64,000 nt of DNA, taken from Chryseobacterium sp. G0186 (GTDB taxonomy: Bacteria; Bacteroidota; Bacteroidia; Flavobacteriales; Weeksellaceae). The notes under the pieces are model-generated. The model ran no database searches. It saw only the letters and a program-made list of their open reading frames with translations, and was not told the DNA's origin. Both the position numbers and the translations under genes were made by a program. Numbering within the stretch: position 1 is the stretch's first letter; the number at the start of each line of letters is the position of its first letter. The stretch is taken from NCBI RefSeq assembly GCF_003815675.1, contig NZ_CP033918.1, positions 3,658,001-3,722,000 of the forward strand, given 5' to 3'. Shown one piece after another: positions 40,447 through 49,256 of this stretch.

Positions 40447-40536
40447 ATCTATCTTAGATAGCCATTCTAATCAAACTCTAATGTTGGGCTAATTGAATTT
40501 TAATTTCATTCGAAATTACCTCTAATATTAGGGGAA

Positions 40537-40544
40537 TAGCTTTG
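40537..40544 (+). promoter_or_regulatory. -7 promoter element of the metal-efflux operon
   Basis: TAGCTTTG fits TAnnTTTG and lies 20 bases before the TTG start of the TolC-like gene. No consensus -33 TTG is found. Confidence 0.4.
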
Positions 40545-40564
40545 TGGTCTTAAAATAAGAGACC

Positions 40565-41839
40565 TTGAAGAAGATTTTTTTTACACTATTTTATATTCAT
40601 TGTTTCAGTTTCTTTTCTGCACAGATTTCGGATACCCTGAAAATTGACAGAAAGGAGGCTGAAACGATTTTTCTTGCCAATAACCTTGACCTTATTGCTC
40701 AAAAACTTGAAATTTCCCAGGCGGAAGCAAGAGCTGTTCAGGCAAAGTATTGGCCCAATCCCAAATTAAGTATCAGTGAGGTGAACCTTTGGAGAACCTA
40801 TGACATTGAAGAGCAGCCGGCACTCATCGGAAACTGGGGTAAGAATACTCAGATCTCTGCAGAAATAGAACAGGTGATTCAGACAGCAGGTAAAAGGAGA
40901 AAAAACATTGAGTTGCAGAAAATTGAAGTGGAGGGAGAGAAATATGAATTACAGGAAGTATTGCGTGAACTTAAGAAAACACTCAGGAATACAATTACTG
41001 AAATTTTATACAATCAGGAACAGCAGAGGATTTATCAAGGGCAGATTACCTCTATTGAAAAATTAACGAAATCCTATAACAACCAACTCAATCTTGGGAA
41101 TATCAGCAAGGCAGAATATGTACGCTTAAAAGCTCAGGAGATTGAGTTCAAGAAAAAACTGGTTTCATTGAAACAGGAAATAGAAGAACAACAGGTAGAA
41201 CTGAAATCTCTGCTGATGATCTCTTCCAATTCTTACCTTGTTATTTCAGACTCATTTACGATGCCGGAAAAACAGCTTTCTGAAGTGGAATTGACTCAGT
41301 GGCTGGAAAAAGCAAAGGAAAACCGTCCTGATATTATGATCTCCAAAAATAAAGAGAAACATGCTTCCAAGAATCTGGAAATTCAAAATGCAATGAAGAC
41401 TCCTGATGTTGCTGTTTCCATAGGGTATGACCGTGGAGGAAATATCATGAAAGACTTTATTGGACTGGGGGTTTCGGTTGATCTTCCGATTTTCGACAGA
41501 AATAAAGGGAATATTCAGGAAGCCAGACTTGAGATTGAGAAAAGCAAGAATGAGACCCGTAAAAATATGCTGAAATCTGAGAATGAAATTGTCTCTGTTT
41601 TCAGAAATTATATCCGTACACAAGAAGTTTCCAAAGAGATTGACGAGACTTATGAATCTACATTAGATGGGTTGTTGGTGAGCCATGAAAAAAACTTCAG
41701 GCTAAGAAATATCAGCATGTTGGAGTATATGGATTTTCTGGATACCTACATCGGCAACAAAATGATCATACTGGACACGAAAAAAGAACTTAATCAATAC
41801 TACGAAAACCTGCAATATGTTGTAGGACAGGATTTATAA
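40565..41839 (+). CDS. TolC-family outer-membrane efflux protein (CzcC/CusC-like)
   Basis: A 424-residue outer-membrane channel of a tripartite pump: signal peptide (about 1-19), then the two long coiled-coil repeats of TolC proteins (about 25-205 and 240-420; FLANNLDLIAQKLEISQAEA and ENRPDIMISKNKEK). The start is TTG (40565); no ATG is nearby and later starts would lose the signal peptide. The adaptor gene follows after 89 bases and the RND pump after that, so this is the first gene of a complete metal-efflux operon. Confidence 0.88.
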   Translation: MKKIFFTLFYIHCFSFFSAQISDTLKIDRKEAETIFLANNLDLIAQKLEISQAEARAVQAKYWPNPKLSISEVNLWRTYDIEEQPALIGNWGKNTQISAEIEQVIQTAGKRRKNIELQKIEVEGEKYELQEVLRELKKTLRNTITEILYNQEQQRIYQGQITSIEKLTKSYNNQLNLGNISKAEYVRLKAQEIEFKKKLVSLKQEIEEQQVELKSLLMISSNSYLVISDSFTMPEKQLSEVELTQWLEKAKENRPDIMISKNKEKHASKNLEIQNAMKTPDVAVSIGYDRGGNIMKDFIGLGVSVDLPIFDRNKGNIQEARLEIEKSKNETRKNMLKSENEIVSVFRNYIRTQEVSKEIDETYESTLDGLLVSHEKNFRLRNISMLEYMDFLDTYIGNKMIILDTKKELNQYYENLQYVVGQDL

Positions 41840-41928
41840 GAAATAAATCTTCACTAAAGGGTCTCTGGCCGATAAAACCAGATGAAGGTGAAAATTGAAT
41901 AAACTTATAAAAATACAAACATCTACCT

Positions 41929-43044
41929 ATGAAAATAAATACTACCCCATACATCGCCGCAATCTATCTGTCTGCCTTGTTTGCTTTTACAGGCTGTAAA
42001 GATCAAAAGCAGAATAACGAAGCAGAACAAACGTACTGCATCAGTAAAGAACTTAAAAAAGACATTAAACTGGCTAAAGCAGAAATGCTTCCCATTGAAG
42101 AAAGCATCACGCTTACCGGAGAAGTGGAAAGTAATTCTGATAAAACGGTTCCTTTTGTAAGCCTCGTGGACGGAGTGGTCATTGATACCTATTTTTCTTT
42201 GGGAGATTATGTGAAAAAAGGACAGGTGTTGGCCAGTGTAAAAAGTACCGCTGTCAATGAAATGCAGGATGATACACAAACATTACAAGCTCAGTTGGCA
42301 GTGGCGAAACGAAAACTGGCCTCTGTGGAAGCGATGTATAAAGATGATATCGCTTCTCAGAAAGATCTTCAGGAAGCAAGGGCTGAAGTTACAATTCTGC
42401 AGTCTAATATTTCCAAGACTCAAAAAAATATGCAGTTATACTCAGCGGGAGGTAGTACTATTCAGATTAAGGCTCCGGCAGACGGATATGTAATTACAAA
42501 GAATGTCTCCAAGGGAATGCCTGTGACTGCGGGAGGAGATCAGCTTTTTACCATTTCTAATCTGGATAAGGTTTGGGTGATGGCCAATGTGTATGCAACC
42601 AATATGAGACATGTCTACGTAGATCAGCCTGTAGTGGTAAAGACATTGGCCTATCCGGACGATAGCTTTCCAGGGAAAATCAATAATATTTCTCAGGTTT
42701 TTAATGAAAATGAAAGAGTCTTGAAAGCCAAGATCATCATGGATAATAACGGGATGAAGCTGAGGCCGGGAATGTCTGCAGATGTTGTGTTGCCTGTTAA
42801 TTCACAAAATAAAAGGGCATTGGCCATTCCTGCGAAAGCATTAATCTTTGATAACAACCAAAGCTATGTGGTAGTCTATAAAAAAGACTGTGAACTGGAG
42901 ATCAGGCCTGTAACAGAAGTGGCTTCCAACAGTCAGTATATTTATGTAGAGGGAAACTTAAAGCAGGGTGAAAATGTAATCGCTTCTAATGGATTACTGA
43001 TCTACGAAAACCTGAAAAACCAATTAAATAATTCCAAGAAGTAA
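41929..43044 (+). CDS. Periplasmic adaptor (membrane fusion) lipoprotein of a metal RND pump
   Basis: A 371-residue lipoprotein (lipobox AFTGC, Cys23) of the HlyD/CusB family. It shows a lipoyl-like barrel half with GEVESNSDKTVPF and GDYVKKGQVLASV, a helical hairpin (about 105-165), the second lipoyl half (IQIKAPADGYVI) and a beta-barrel with LRPGMSADV near residue 283. It links the inner-membrane pump to the TolC-like channel. Its stop codon overlaps the pump ATG by one base, so they are translated together. Confidence 0.9.
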   Translation: MKINTTPYIAAIYLSALFAFTGCKDQKQNNEAEQTYCISKELKKDIKLAKAEMLPIEESITLTGEVESNSDKTVPFVSLVDGVVIDTYFSLGDYVKKGQVLASVKSTAVNEMQDDTQTLQAQLAVAKRKLASVEAMYKDDIASQKDLQEARAEVTILQSNISKTQKNMQLYSAGGSTIQIKAPADGYVITKNVSKGMPVTAGGDQLFTISNLDKVWVMANVYATNMRHVYVDQPVVVKTLAYPDDSFPGKINNISQVFNENERVLKAKIIMDNNGMKLRPGMSADVVLPVNSQNKRALAIPAKALIFDNNQSYVVVYKKDCELEIRPVTEVASNSQYIYVEGNLKQGENVIASNGLLIYENLKNQLNNSKK

Positions 43045-46000
43045 TGCGAAAATTTGTACAGAATATAGTCTCTTTCTCTTTAAAAAATTCGCTGATTGTT
43101 CTTCTGGGAACTTTCCTTTTGTTGGCAGGAGGAATCTATTCCTATATGCATACTCCTATTGAGGCTTTTCCTGATGTTACCAACACAAGGGTAAGGGTGA
43201 TTACCCAATGGCCGGGAAGAAGTGCTGAGGAGATAGAGAAGTTTGTCACACTACCCATTTCCAAGGAGATGAATGCCATCCCGAATAAAACATCGGTACG
43301 CTCTATTTCCTTATTCGGATTATCTGTGGTTACGGTAATTTTTGATGATCATGTGAATGATTTTTATGCCCAGCAATATGCTTCCAATAAACTAGGAAAT
43401 GTAAATCTGCCGGGAGGAGCGGAATACAGTATAGAACCTCCGTCCGGAGCTACAGGTGAGATTTACCGGTATATTATTAAAAGCAAACTGCCGATAAAGG
43501 AAGTGACGGCCATTCAGGACTGGGTGGTTGAAAGAGAATTACTGGCAGTTCCCGGAGTTGCAGATGTAGTAAGCTTCGGTGGAGAAGAAAAAACATATGA
43601 AATAAAAATTAACCCTACAGAATTACACAATTACGACCTTTCCCCCCTGGATGTGTATGAAGCAGTTTCGAAGAGTAATATAAATGTAGGCGGAGATGTA
43701 GTAGCAAAAGGAGATCAGGCGTATGTAGTGCGGGGGATTGGTCTTTTAGAGAAAAAAGAGGATATTGAAAATATTCAGATTGAGGTAAAAGGTTCCACGC
43801 CAATTTTGGTGAAACATGTAGCAGAAGTTAAGGTTTCGGCAAAACCAAGGCTTGGGCAGGTAGGATACAATAAAGAGAACGATGTAGTAGAGGGAATTGT
43901 CATCATGCTTCGTGGTGAAAATCCAAGTGAGGTTATTGCCAGGCTTAAAGACAGAATAGAGCAACTGAACGGGGGAGAATTACCCGGAGATGTTCAGATT
44001 GTTCCGATCATTGACCGAACAGAGCTGGTGAACACAACCGTTCATACCGTTTCCAAAAACCTGATTGAAGGAGTTATTCTGGTTTCTATCATCGTCTTTA
44101 TATTTCTGTACAACTGGAGAACAACCTTTATTGTTGCCTCCGTGATTCCATTGGCATTCCTTTTTGCAATTATTATGCTGAAAATACAGGGACTTCCGGC
44201 GAATTTAATTTCCATGGGTGCCCTTGACTTCGGTTTATTGCTGGAGGGAACACTCGTCATCGTTGAACATGTATTTGTTGCCCTCGAACTGAAAGCCAAA
44301 AAAATAGGACTTCGGAGATTTAATAAAATTTCAAAACTGGGAATTATCAAGAAAAGTGCAGGAAGTGTAGCCAGCTATATTTTCTTTGCCTTATTGATCC
44401 TGATTGTTGCCTTGATGCCGATTTTCTCATTCCAGAAAGTGGAGGGGAAAATGTTTTCACCATTGGCATTTACATTAGGATATGCGCTATTGGGATCATT
44501 GATCCTGAGTTTGACCTACGTTCCGGCAATGTGTAAGCTTTTATTAACAAAAAATATTGAAGAGAAAGAAAACTTTATTTCAAGATTCTTCAGAGTAAAT
44601 ATCTATAGAATCTATGAGTTCAGTGATCGTCATAAAAAGGGATTTGTTATAGGTTTCATTGCACTGTTAGCCCTTTGTGGATGGAGATTTTCAAACTATG
44701 GCTCAGAATTTTTACCTAAGCTGAACGAGGGAGCAATTTATGTACGAGCGACACTTCCCAATAGTGTCAATCTGGATGAATCTGTACGGTTGACCAAGGA
44801 GATGAAGGAAATTTTAATGAAGTATGATGAAGTAAAATTTGTCATGACCCAAACAGGGCGTCCCAACGATGGTACAGACCCTACAGGATTCTTTAATATT
44901 GAATTTAATATTCAGTTGAAACCTGAAAAAGAATGGAAGAAGAAAATATCCAAGGAAGAACTTCTTGAAGAGATGAGGGTTTCCCTTGAAAAATATCCGG
45001 GAATCAACTTTGGATTTAGCCAGCCGATTCAGGATAATGTAGAAGAATATGTAGCGGGGGTAAAAGCTCCGCTGGTGATTAAAATATTTGGAAATGATTT
45101 GTTTGAACTTGAAAGTTACGCCAATAAGGTAGCCAATTCCATCAGGACAGTTCCTGGAATCTCAGATGTGAATGTCTTTAAAAATATAGGACTTCCTGAA
45201 TTGAGAATACAACTTCATGATTCTAAAATGGCAAAATATGGGGTTTCCACAGCAGACGCACAGGCAGTCATAGAAATGACAATTGGCGGACAGGCAGCCA
45301 CCAAGTTTTATGAAGAAGAAAGAATGTTTGATGTGATGCTGAGATTTGAAAAAGAATACCGTGATACCCCGGAAAAGATGGGAAATATTTTAATTCCTAC
45401 CCAGGATAACAAAAAAGTACCGTTGAAAGAAATTGCAACCATTGACTATCACACAGGGCCATCCTTTATTTACCGTGAAGGAAACAGCAGATACATCGGT
45501 GTTGGATTCAATATTGAGGGACGGGATCTTGGAAGTACAATTCAGGAAGCCAAGGCTAAAGTGGACAAAGAAGTGAAGCTTCCGAAGAATCATAAAATGA
45601 CCTGGGCAGGGGAATTTGAAAGTAAAGAAAGAGCAGCAAAACAGTTGGCCATGGTAGTGCCTATCTCTTTAGTTCTTATTCTGATGCTGTTGTATTTCAA
45701 CTTTGGAAATGTAAAGGATACGTTGATTTCTTCCATTACTCTGGCTTTCGCATTCATCGGTGGATTTTTATCTCTTTGGTTTACAGGAACCATCTTTGGG
45801 ATTTCTGCGGGAATTGGGTTCATTATCCTTTTCGGAGTAGCTACCATAGACGGGATTGTACTGATAGGAGTGATGAGGGAGAATTTACAGAACAGAATGT
45901 CTCTTAAAGAATCAATTTCAGAGGGTGTTAAAAGTAGAATTCGTCCTGTGGTCATGATTGCACTGATGGGATCAATGGGACTTCTTCCGGCAGCAATGTC

Positions 46001-46142
46001 CAATGGAATGGGCTCTGAAATTCAAAAGCCTTTAGCCATTATGATTGTGGGCGGGTTGATCATCTGTATGCTGTTGTCATTTACCATATTACCGATAGTA
46101 TTTCATTATGCCTATCGTAAAAAGTATAAGGAAGCAAAATAG
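43044..46142 (+). CDS. Heavy-metal RND efflux pump, CzcA/CusA family
   Basis: A 1032-residue inner-membrane proton-driven pump with twelve membrane helices and two large periplasmic loops. The fourth helix carries the proton/metal-class motif DFGLLLEGTLVIVEH with Asp395, Glu401 and Glu408. The DFG start is that of the heavy-metal (HME) branch, but Glu401 replaces the Asp common in CzcA (DFGxxxDG). The metal cannot be told from this alone; the absence of the CusA pattern argues against copper. The motif PGRSAEEIEKFVTLPI and the second-half GEFESKERAAKQL are also typical of HME pumps. It is the last gene of the operon, followed by a strong hairpin. Confidence 0.92.
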   Translation: MRKFVQNIVSFSLKNSLIVLLGTFLLLAGGIYSYMHTPIEAFPDVTNTRVRVITQWPGRSAEEIEKFVTLPISKEMNAIPNKTSVRSISLFGLSVVTVIFDDHVNDFYAQQYASNKLGNVNLPGGAEYSIEPPSGATGEIYRYIIKSKLPIKEVTAIQDWVVERELLAVPGVADVVSFGGEEKTYEIKINPTELHNYDLSPLDVYEAVSKSNINVGGDVVAKGDQAYVVRGIGLLEKKEDIENIQIEVKGSTPILVKHVAEVKVSAKPRLGQVGYNKENDVVEGIVIMLRGENPSEVIARLKDRIEQLNGGELPGDVQIVPIIDRTELVNTTVHTVSKNLIEGVILVSIIVFIFLYNWRTTFIVASVIPLAFLFAIIMLKIQGLPANLISMGALDFGLLLEGTLVIVEHVFVALELKAKKIGLRRFNKISKLGIIKKSAGSVASYIFFALLILIVALMPIFSFQKVEGKMFSPLAFTLGYALLGSLILSLTYVPAMCKLLLTKNIEEKENFISRFFRVNIYRIYEFSDRHKKGFVIGFIALLALCGWRFSNYGSEFLPKLNEGAIYVRATLPNSVNLDESVRLTKEMKEILMKYDEVKFVMTQTGRPNDGTDPTGFFNIEFNIQLKPEKEWKKKISKEELLEEMRVSLEKYPGINFGFSQPIQDNVEEYVAGVKAPLVIKIFGNDLFELESYANKVANSIRTVPGISDVNVFKNIGLPELRIQLHDSKMAKYGVSTADAQAVIEMTIGGQAATKFYEEERMFDVMLRFEKEYRDTPEKMGNILIPTQDNKKVPLKEIATIDYHTGPSFIYREGNSRYIGVGFNIEGRDLGSTIQEAKAKVDKEVKLPKNHKMTWAGEFESKERAAKQLAMVVPISLVLILMLLYFNFGNVKDTLISSITLAFAFIGGFLSLWFTGTIFGISAGIGFIILFGVATIDGIVLIGVMRENLQNRMSLKESISEGVKSRIRPVVMIALMGSMGLLPAAMSNGMGSEIQKPLAIMIVGGLIICMLLSFTILPIVFHYAYRKKYKEAK

Positions 46143-46165
46143 TTTCTTTTATTTGTTCATTATTT

Positions 46166-46199
46166 GGCCGGAATCCGTGAGGAAGATTCCGGCCTTTTT
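46166..46199 (+). terminator. Terminator of the metal-efflux operon
   Basis: GGCCGGAATC (46166-46175) pairs perfectly with GATTCCGGCC (46185-46194) and is followed by five T, about 25 bases after the pump stop codon. Confidence 0.93.
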
Positions 46200-46207
46200 A
46201 TTTTTAG

Positions 46208-46963
46208 TTATGTCGTCTTTGTTGATTCCAGAATCTCAATGTTTTTTACCACATCGCCACTTTCACATTTTTTTAGTTCCTTGAGCAGAGCGGGAGTGAG
46301 GATCTTTGGATTTACAATCTGTGTAGCCACTTTTGCAGCGGCATAATCTACAATATTGATAACCGATTCCTTTAGAAAATTAGGTGTGTTTGATGCAATG
46401 ACTGCCGTTGCCCAGGATGTCTCTCTTGCCCTTGATATGGCAAAATCCAATATGGCGTTATCCTTACCATTGGAAAGCTTATCAATAAGATCTACCGGAT
46501 AGCATATCTTATTAAGGGAATCCTGAACTTTCTGATTGATGGAGGCAATGACATTATTAATGTTTTCAAAATCCTTTTTTAACGGATTGATTTTTCGATA
46601 TGGCATAATGGAGGCTGCTGAAATTCCCAGGTCCAGATTGATATGGGCATTCATACCCAGAAAAATATGCTGCAATATCAACAGGTCTTTATTTTTGGAA
46701 GCTTCAAACGCCAGATACCATGAATTTGTAAATTGTTTACTTTTGCTGTAACTGTCCCAAGCTTCAAGATATCTCTGGGCAAAAGCGAGGTCCAGCATTA
46801 CCATTCTGGGATTATCTTCAAACTTCTTCTGTTGGATTCCTTTCAGAACCTGAGCTGTCATGATGCGGTAGGTGCAGGCAAAATATCCCACAGGACTTTT
46901 GTTTTCCTTACTCCAGATAATAATGGCATCCAGTTTTTGCAGAACTTGTTCAATGGTTTTCAT
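46208..46963 (-). CDS. DUF5995-like cytoplasmic protein, unknown function
   Basis: A 251-residue soluble, largely helical protein. The segment FLGMNAHINLDLGISAA is a hallmark of the DUF5995 family, known in actinobacteria and Bacteroidota; no biochemical role is assigned. Conserved-looking His (NAHIN) and acidic residues could form a metal site, which is a guess. The Trp/Arg-rich segment ARETSWATAV is also typical. It stands alone on the minus strand, converging with the metal-pump operon terminator. Confidence 0.75.
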   Translation of the reverse strand: MKTIEQVLQKLDAIIIWSKENKSPVGYFACTYRIMTAQVLKGIQQKKFEDNPRMVMLDLAFAQRYLEAWDSYSKSKQFTNSWYLAFEASKNKDLLILQHIFLGMNAHINLDLGISAASIMPYRKINPLKKDFENINNVIASINQKVQDSLNKICYPVDLIDKLSNGKDNAILDFAISRARETSWATAVIASNTPNFLKESVINIVDYAAAKVATQIVNPKILTPALLKELKKCESGDVVKNIEILESTKTT

Positions 46964-47047
46964 GGTGGCTTTTGTTTACCTAAAGATAATAAAAACCTGT
47001 GATCAGTAATGTATTGCCTTGAAAACTAGCAAGAATGATCTTTTTAA

Positions 47048-47079
47048 TAATGAAAAAGTGAGCCGTAAGCTCACTTTAT
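47048..47079 (-). terminator. Terminator of the double-glycine peptide gene
   Basis: AAAGTGAGC (47055-47063) pairs with GCTCACTTT (47069-47077) around a 5-base loop; on the minus strand it runs into T residues, 18 bases after the peptide gene stop codon. Confidence 0.88.
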
Positions 47080-47094
47080 CTGTTGTAGATCAGG

Positions 47095-47331
47095 TTATGG
47101 AGTGATTGTAATCGGATCCGGAAAAGGTTCAAGAACCAATGGCTTACACCTTGCGGCTGGTTCGCATCTTCCGCCCATGCATATAAAATTAGTCATAGTG
47201 GTTGAGCCGTCAGGACATCTGATCATTCCCTCACCAGGGCATCCTCCGGGACATTCTGGAAGATGTAAATATCCGCCGAATACATCTTTCAATTCTGTTC
47301 TTGAAAGTTTTGATACGTTCATTTTTTTCAT
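47095..47331 (-). CDS. Cys-rich peptide with double-glycine leader (bacteriocin-like precursor)
   Basis: A 78-residue precursor. The first 20 residues (MKKMN, then SKLSRTELKDVFGG) form a leader with the LS/EL pattern and Gly19-Gly20 of the Bacteroidota GG-leader precursor families, cut by ABC transporter proteases or used by RiPP enzymes. The 58-residue remainder has six cysteines (27, 31, 39, 51, 56, 62) with PxGGCP and MGGRC Gly-rich spacers and ends in a Pro-rich tail. The start at 47331 is preferred to the 101-residue open frame because it gives a normal leader. No peptidase or maturation gene lies nearby, so processing is unproven. Confidence 0.7.
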   Translation of the reverse strand: MKKMNVSKLSRTELKDVFGGYLHLPECPGGCPGEGMIRCPDGSTTMTNFICMGGRCEPAARCKPLVLEPFPDPITITP

Positions 47332-47389
47332 GGAATTAATTTTTTGTTGTTTTAATTTGTATTGGTCTGAAAATGAAAGACTAATATAA

Positions 47390-47427
47390 TAAAAAATCAA
47401 CCCTTTAGAAGAAAAGAGTTGATTTAA
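47390..47427 (-). terminator. Terminator of the YciI-like gene
   Basis: AATCAAC (47395-47401) pairs with GTTGATT (47418-47424) and the inner CTTT pairs with AAAG across one mismatch; the minus-strand product ends in a T-run. The stop codon at 47462 is about 35 bases upstream. Confidence 0.8.
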
Positions 47428-47461
47428 TTTATATCGCTAATGATTTCTTTAAAAATTGATC

Positions 47462-47929
47462 TTAAGGATTTTCCTTAGAAATTTCCTCATGATGCTTTAG
47501 ATATAATGGAAGTGCTGCAGATCCATACCAAGGGAAAATCTCATAGCTGAAGACTCCGGCCTGAACGGCAGGGTCTGTTTTCACCCATTGTTCAGCCTCT
47601 TCTTTAGATTTTGTATTAAAAATAAACATCCCACGGTAGTTTTCCTTATTCTTTTCCAGAAAAGGACCAGCTACGATAATCTTGCCCTCATCAGCCAGTT
47701 TACCAATATTGGCCATATGACCTTTCATCAGAGTACTCATCTTGGCTTTATCTTCAATTTTTGCAGAACCGGTAGTCAGCATTACGATGGTGTAGGCTTT
47801 CATTCCATATTGATCTGCACCAAGAGAAGTGGCAAGTTCCTGATTGAATTTTGCCTTTTCTTTCTTTTCCTGAGCGTAGGATAAAGTGGCCATCAAGACA
47901 GTAAATATTACATAAATTTTTAATTTCAT
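47462..47929 (-). CDS. Secreted YciI-like protein
   Basis: A 155-residue protein with a signal peptide (about 1-19) and a YciI/DGPF-type alpha-beta domain (about 43-145; YTIVMLTTGSA, MSTLMKGHMANIGKLADEG, IIVAGPF, SKEEAEQWVKTDPAV). Members are small dimeric ferredoxin-like folds with a conserved His-Asp pair; here a His (about 91) is present. Most homologues are cytoplasmic, so the secreted form is unusual. The function is unknown. It stands between the GG peptide gene and pncB. Confidence 0.8.
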   Translation of the reverse strand: MKLKIYVIFTVLMATLSYAQEKKEKAKFNQELATSLGADQYGMKAYTIVMLTTGSAKIEDKAKMSTLMKGHMANIGKLADEGKIIVAGPFLEKNKENYRGMFIFNTKSKEEAEQWVKTDPAVQAGVFSYEIFPWYGSAALPLYLKHHEEISKENP

Positions 47930-47982
47930 AATAATTGAATTGTAATGTAAATATCGGAAATTTTCTGTCTGATATTCAGATG

Positions 47983-49161
47983 CTAATCCTTTATTCTTAA
48001 AAATTCTTTGGCCAATTCAATCATCTTTGGATCACCGGTATATTTTCCATGTTCATCAGAAAGCTTTACCGTTGGAATCCATTCTTTATTGGGAGCCTGA
48101 ACTCCGATAAGTTTCATAACGATGTTCATTGGTTTTAATCCTACATCATTGGTAAGGTTGGTTCCGATTCCAAAAGAGATTCCTATTTTTCCTCTGCAGT
48201 AATTGGTGATTTCCTCTACTTTTTCAAGATTCAGGGCATCAGAGAAAATAATATACTTAAACATTGGATTGATGCCGTTCTTTTGATAATGGGCAATCGT
48301 TTTATCTGCGAATTCCAAGGCATCACCACTATCATGACGTACACCATCAAAAAGCTTTGCAAATTTCTTGTCAAACTGCTGGAAGAAAACATCTGTAGTA
48401 TAGGTATCTGAAAGGGCGACTCCCAAATCACCCCTGTAAACATCTACCCAATGTTCCAAAGCCAGTTCATTGGCCATTTTGAAACCATATTCAGCAGCAT
48501 GGAACATAAACCACTCGTGAGCGTGCGTTCCGATAGGTTTTACCCCGTATTTCATCGCAAAATGCACGTTTGAACTTCCAATAAAGGTAGAGCCCTTTTT
48601 CTGCATTAATGCTTCCATCACCAGATTCTGTACTTTATAGGAATGTCTTCTTCTGGTTCCAAATTCTGCAAATGTTACTCCAAGCCTGCCCAGAGAATCT
48701 GCCTTTTCAATGGTTTTGCTCATCACGACTTCATTGGAATCTCTTTCCATATGGTTCATCTCATAATGAAGCTCACTGATCAATGCCAGCAAAGGAACTT
48801 CCCATAGGATGGTTCTGTACCAAAGCCCCTCAACGGTAACGGACAAGTCACCGCCTTCCTGATGAATTGTTACCTCAGACGGATCATAATGATAACCTTC
48901 CAGGAAATCAAGATACGGAAGATCAATATATGGACAGGTTCTTGCCATAAATTTCTTTTCGTCTTTGGTCAATTTGAGTTCAGCCATTTTATTCACAGCC
49001 TCTCTTAATGCAGCATCAAAGCCTTCCGGAAAGTGATGTTTCCCTCTGTTGATGAATTCATATTTTACAATAGAGCCTGGGAATAATTTGACCACTGCAT
49101 TTTGCATGGTTATTTTATAGAAATCGTTATCTAGAATAGAGTTCAGTCTTACGTTGTTCAT
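47983..49161 (-). CDS. pncB: Nicotinate phosphoribosyltransferase
   Basis: First committed step of the NAD salvage (Preiss-Handler) pathway: nicotinate plus PRPP to nicotinate mononucleotide, with ATP hydrolysis. The 392-residue protein aligns with PncB over its length: NDFYKITMQNAV near the start, FGTRRRHSYKVQ, GTHAHEWFM around the catalytic His, VRHDSGDALEFA and SFGIGTNLTNDVG in the phosphate-binding loops. It is a single gene on the minus strand. Confidence 0.97.
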   Translation of the reverse strand: MNNVRLNSILDNDFYKITMQNAVVKLFPGSIVKYEFINRGKHHFPEGFDAALREAVNKMAELKLTKDEKKFMARTCPYIDLPYLDFLEGYHYDPSEVTIHQEGGDLSVTVEGLWYRTILWEVPLLALISELHYEMNHMERDSNEVVMSKTIEKADSLGRLGVTFAEFGTRRRHSYKVQNLVMEALMQKKGSTFIGSSNVHFAMKYGVKPIGTHAHEWFMFHAAEYGFKMANELALEHWVDVYRGDLGVALSDTYTTDVFFQQFDKKFAKLFDGVRHDSGDALEFADKTIAHYQKNGINPMFKYIIFSDALNLEKVEEITNYCRGKIGISFGIGTNLTNDVGLKPMNIVMKLIGVQAPNKEWIPTVKLSDEHGKYTGDPKMIELAKEFLRIKD

Positions 49162-49180
49162 GATATGTGTAATTTTAACG

Positions 49181-49188
49181 CAAATATA
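49181..49188 (-). promoter_or_regulatory. -7 promoter element of pncB
   Basis: On the minus strand TATATTTG fits TAnnTTTG and lies 19 bases before the pncB start. No TTG is seen at the usual distance because a T-rich terminator region occupies it. Confidence 0.45.
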
Positions 49189-49189
49189 A

Positions 49190-49230
49190 AAATAAAAAAT
49201 AAAATCGCCTAAATGTAAGGCGATTTTTTT
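49190..49230 (-). terminator. Bidirectional terminator between dps and pncB
   Basis: AAAATCGCCT (49201-49210) pairs with AGGCGATTTT (49218-49227) around 7 bases, flanked by A and T runs on both sides. It lies between the dps stop codon and the pncB promoter, so it ends the dps transcript. Confidence 0.88.
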
Positions 49231-49256
49231 GAAATATTTCGATGATTTTTAACTGT

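Larger units (their letters stand above)
40166..40564. other. Repeat-bearing gap before the metal-efflux operon
   Basis: No coding region is seen. The gap holds an 8-bp perfect hairpin (40237-40256), a large imperfect inverted repeat (40319-40446) and the -7 element of the efflux operon at the right end. Confidence 0.6.

Noticed and set aside
40166..40564. Integration or attachment site at the repeat gap
   Set aside because: There is no tRNA end, integrase or direct-repeat flank; the repeats are inverted, not att-like.
45590..46003. Minus-strand ORF of 137 residues inside the RND pump gene
   Set aside because: It is antisense to a well-supported membrane segment of the pump; no promoter or homologous feature is seen.
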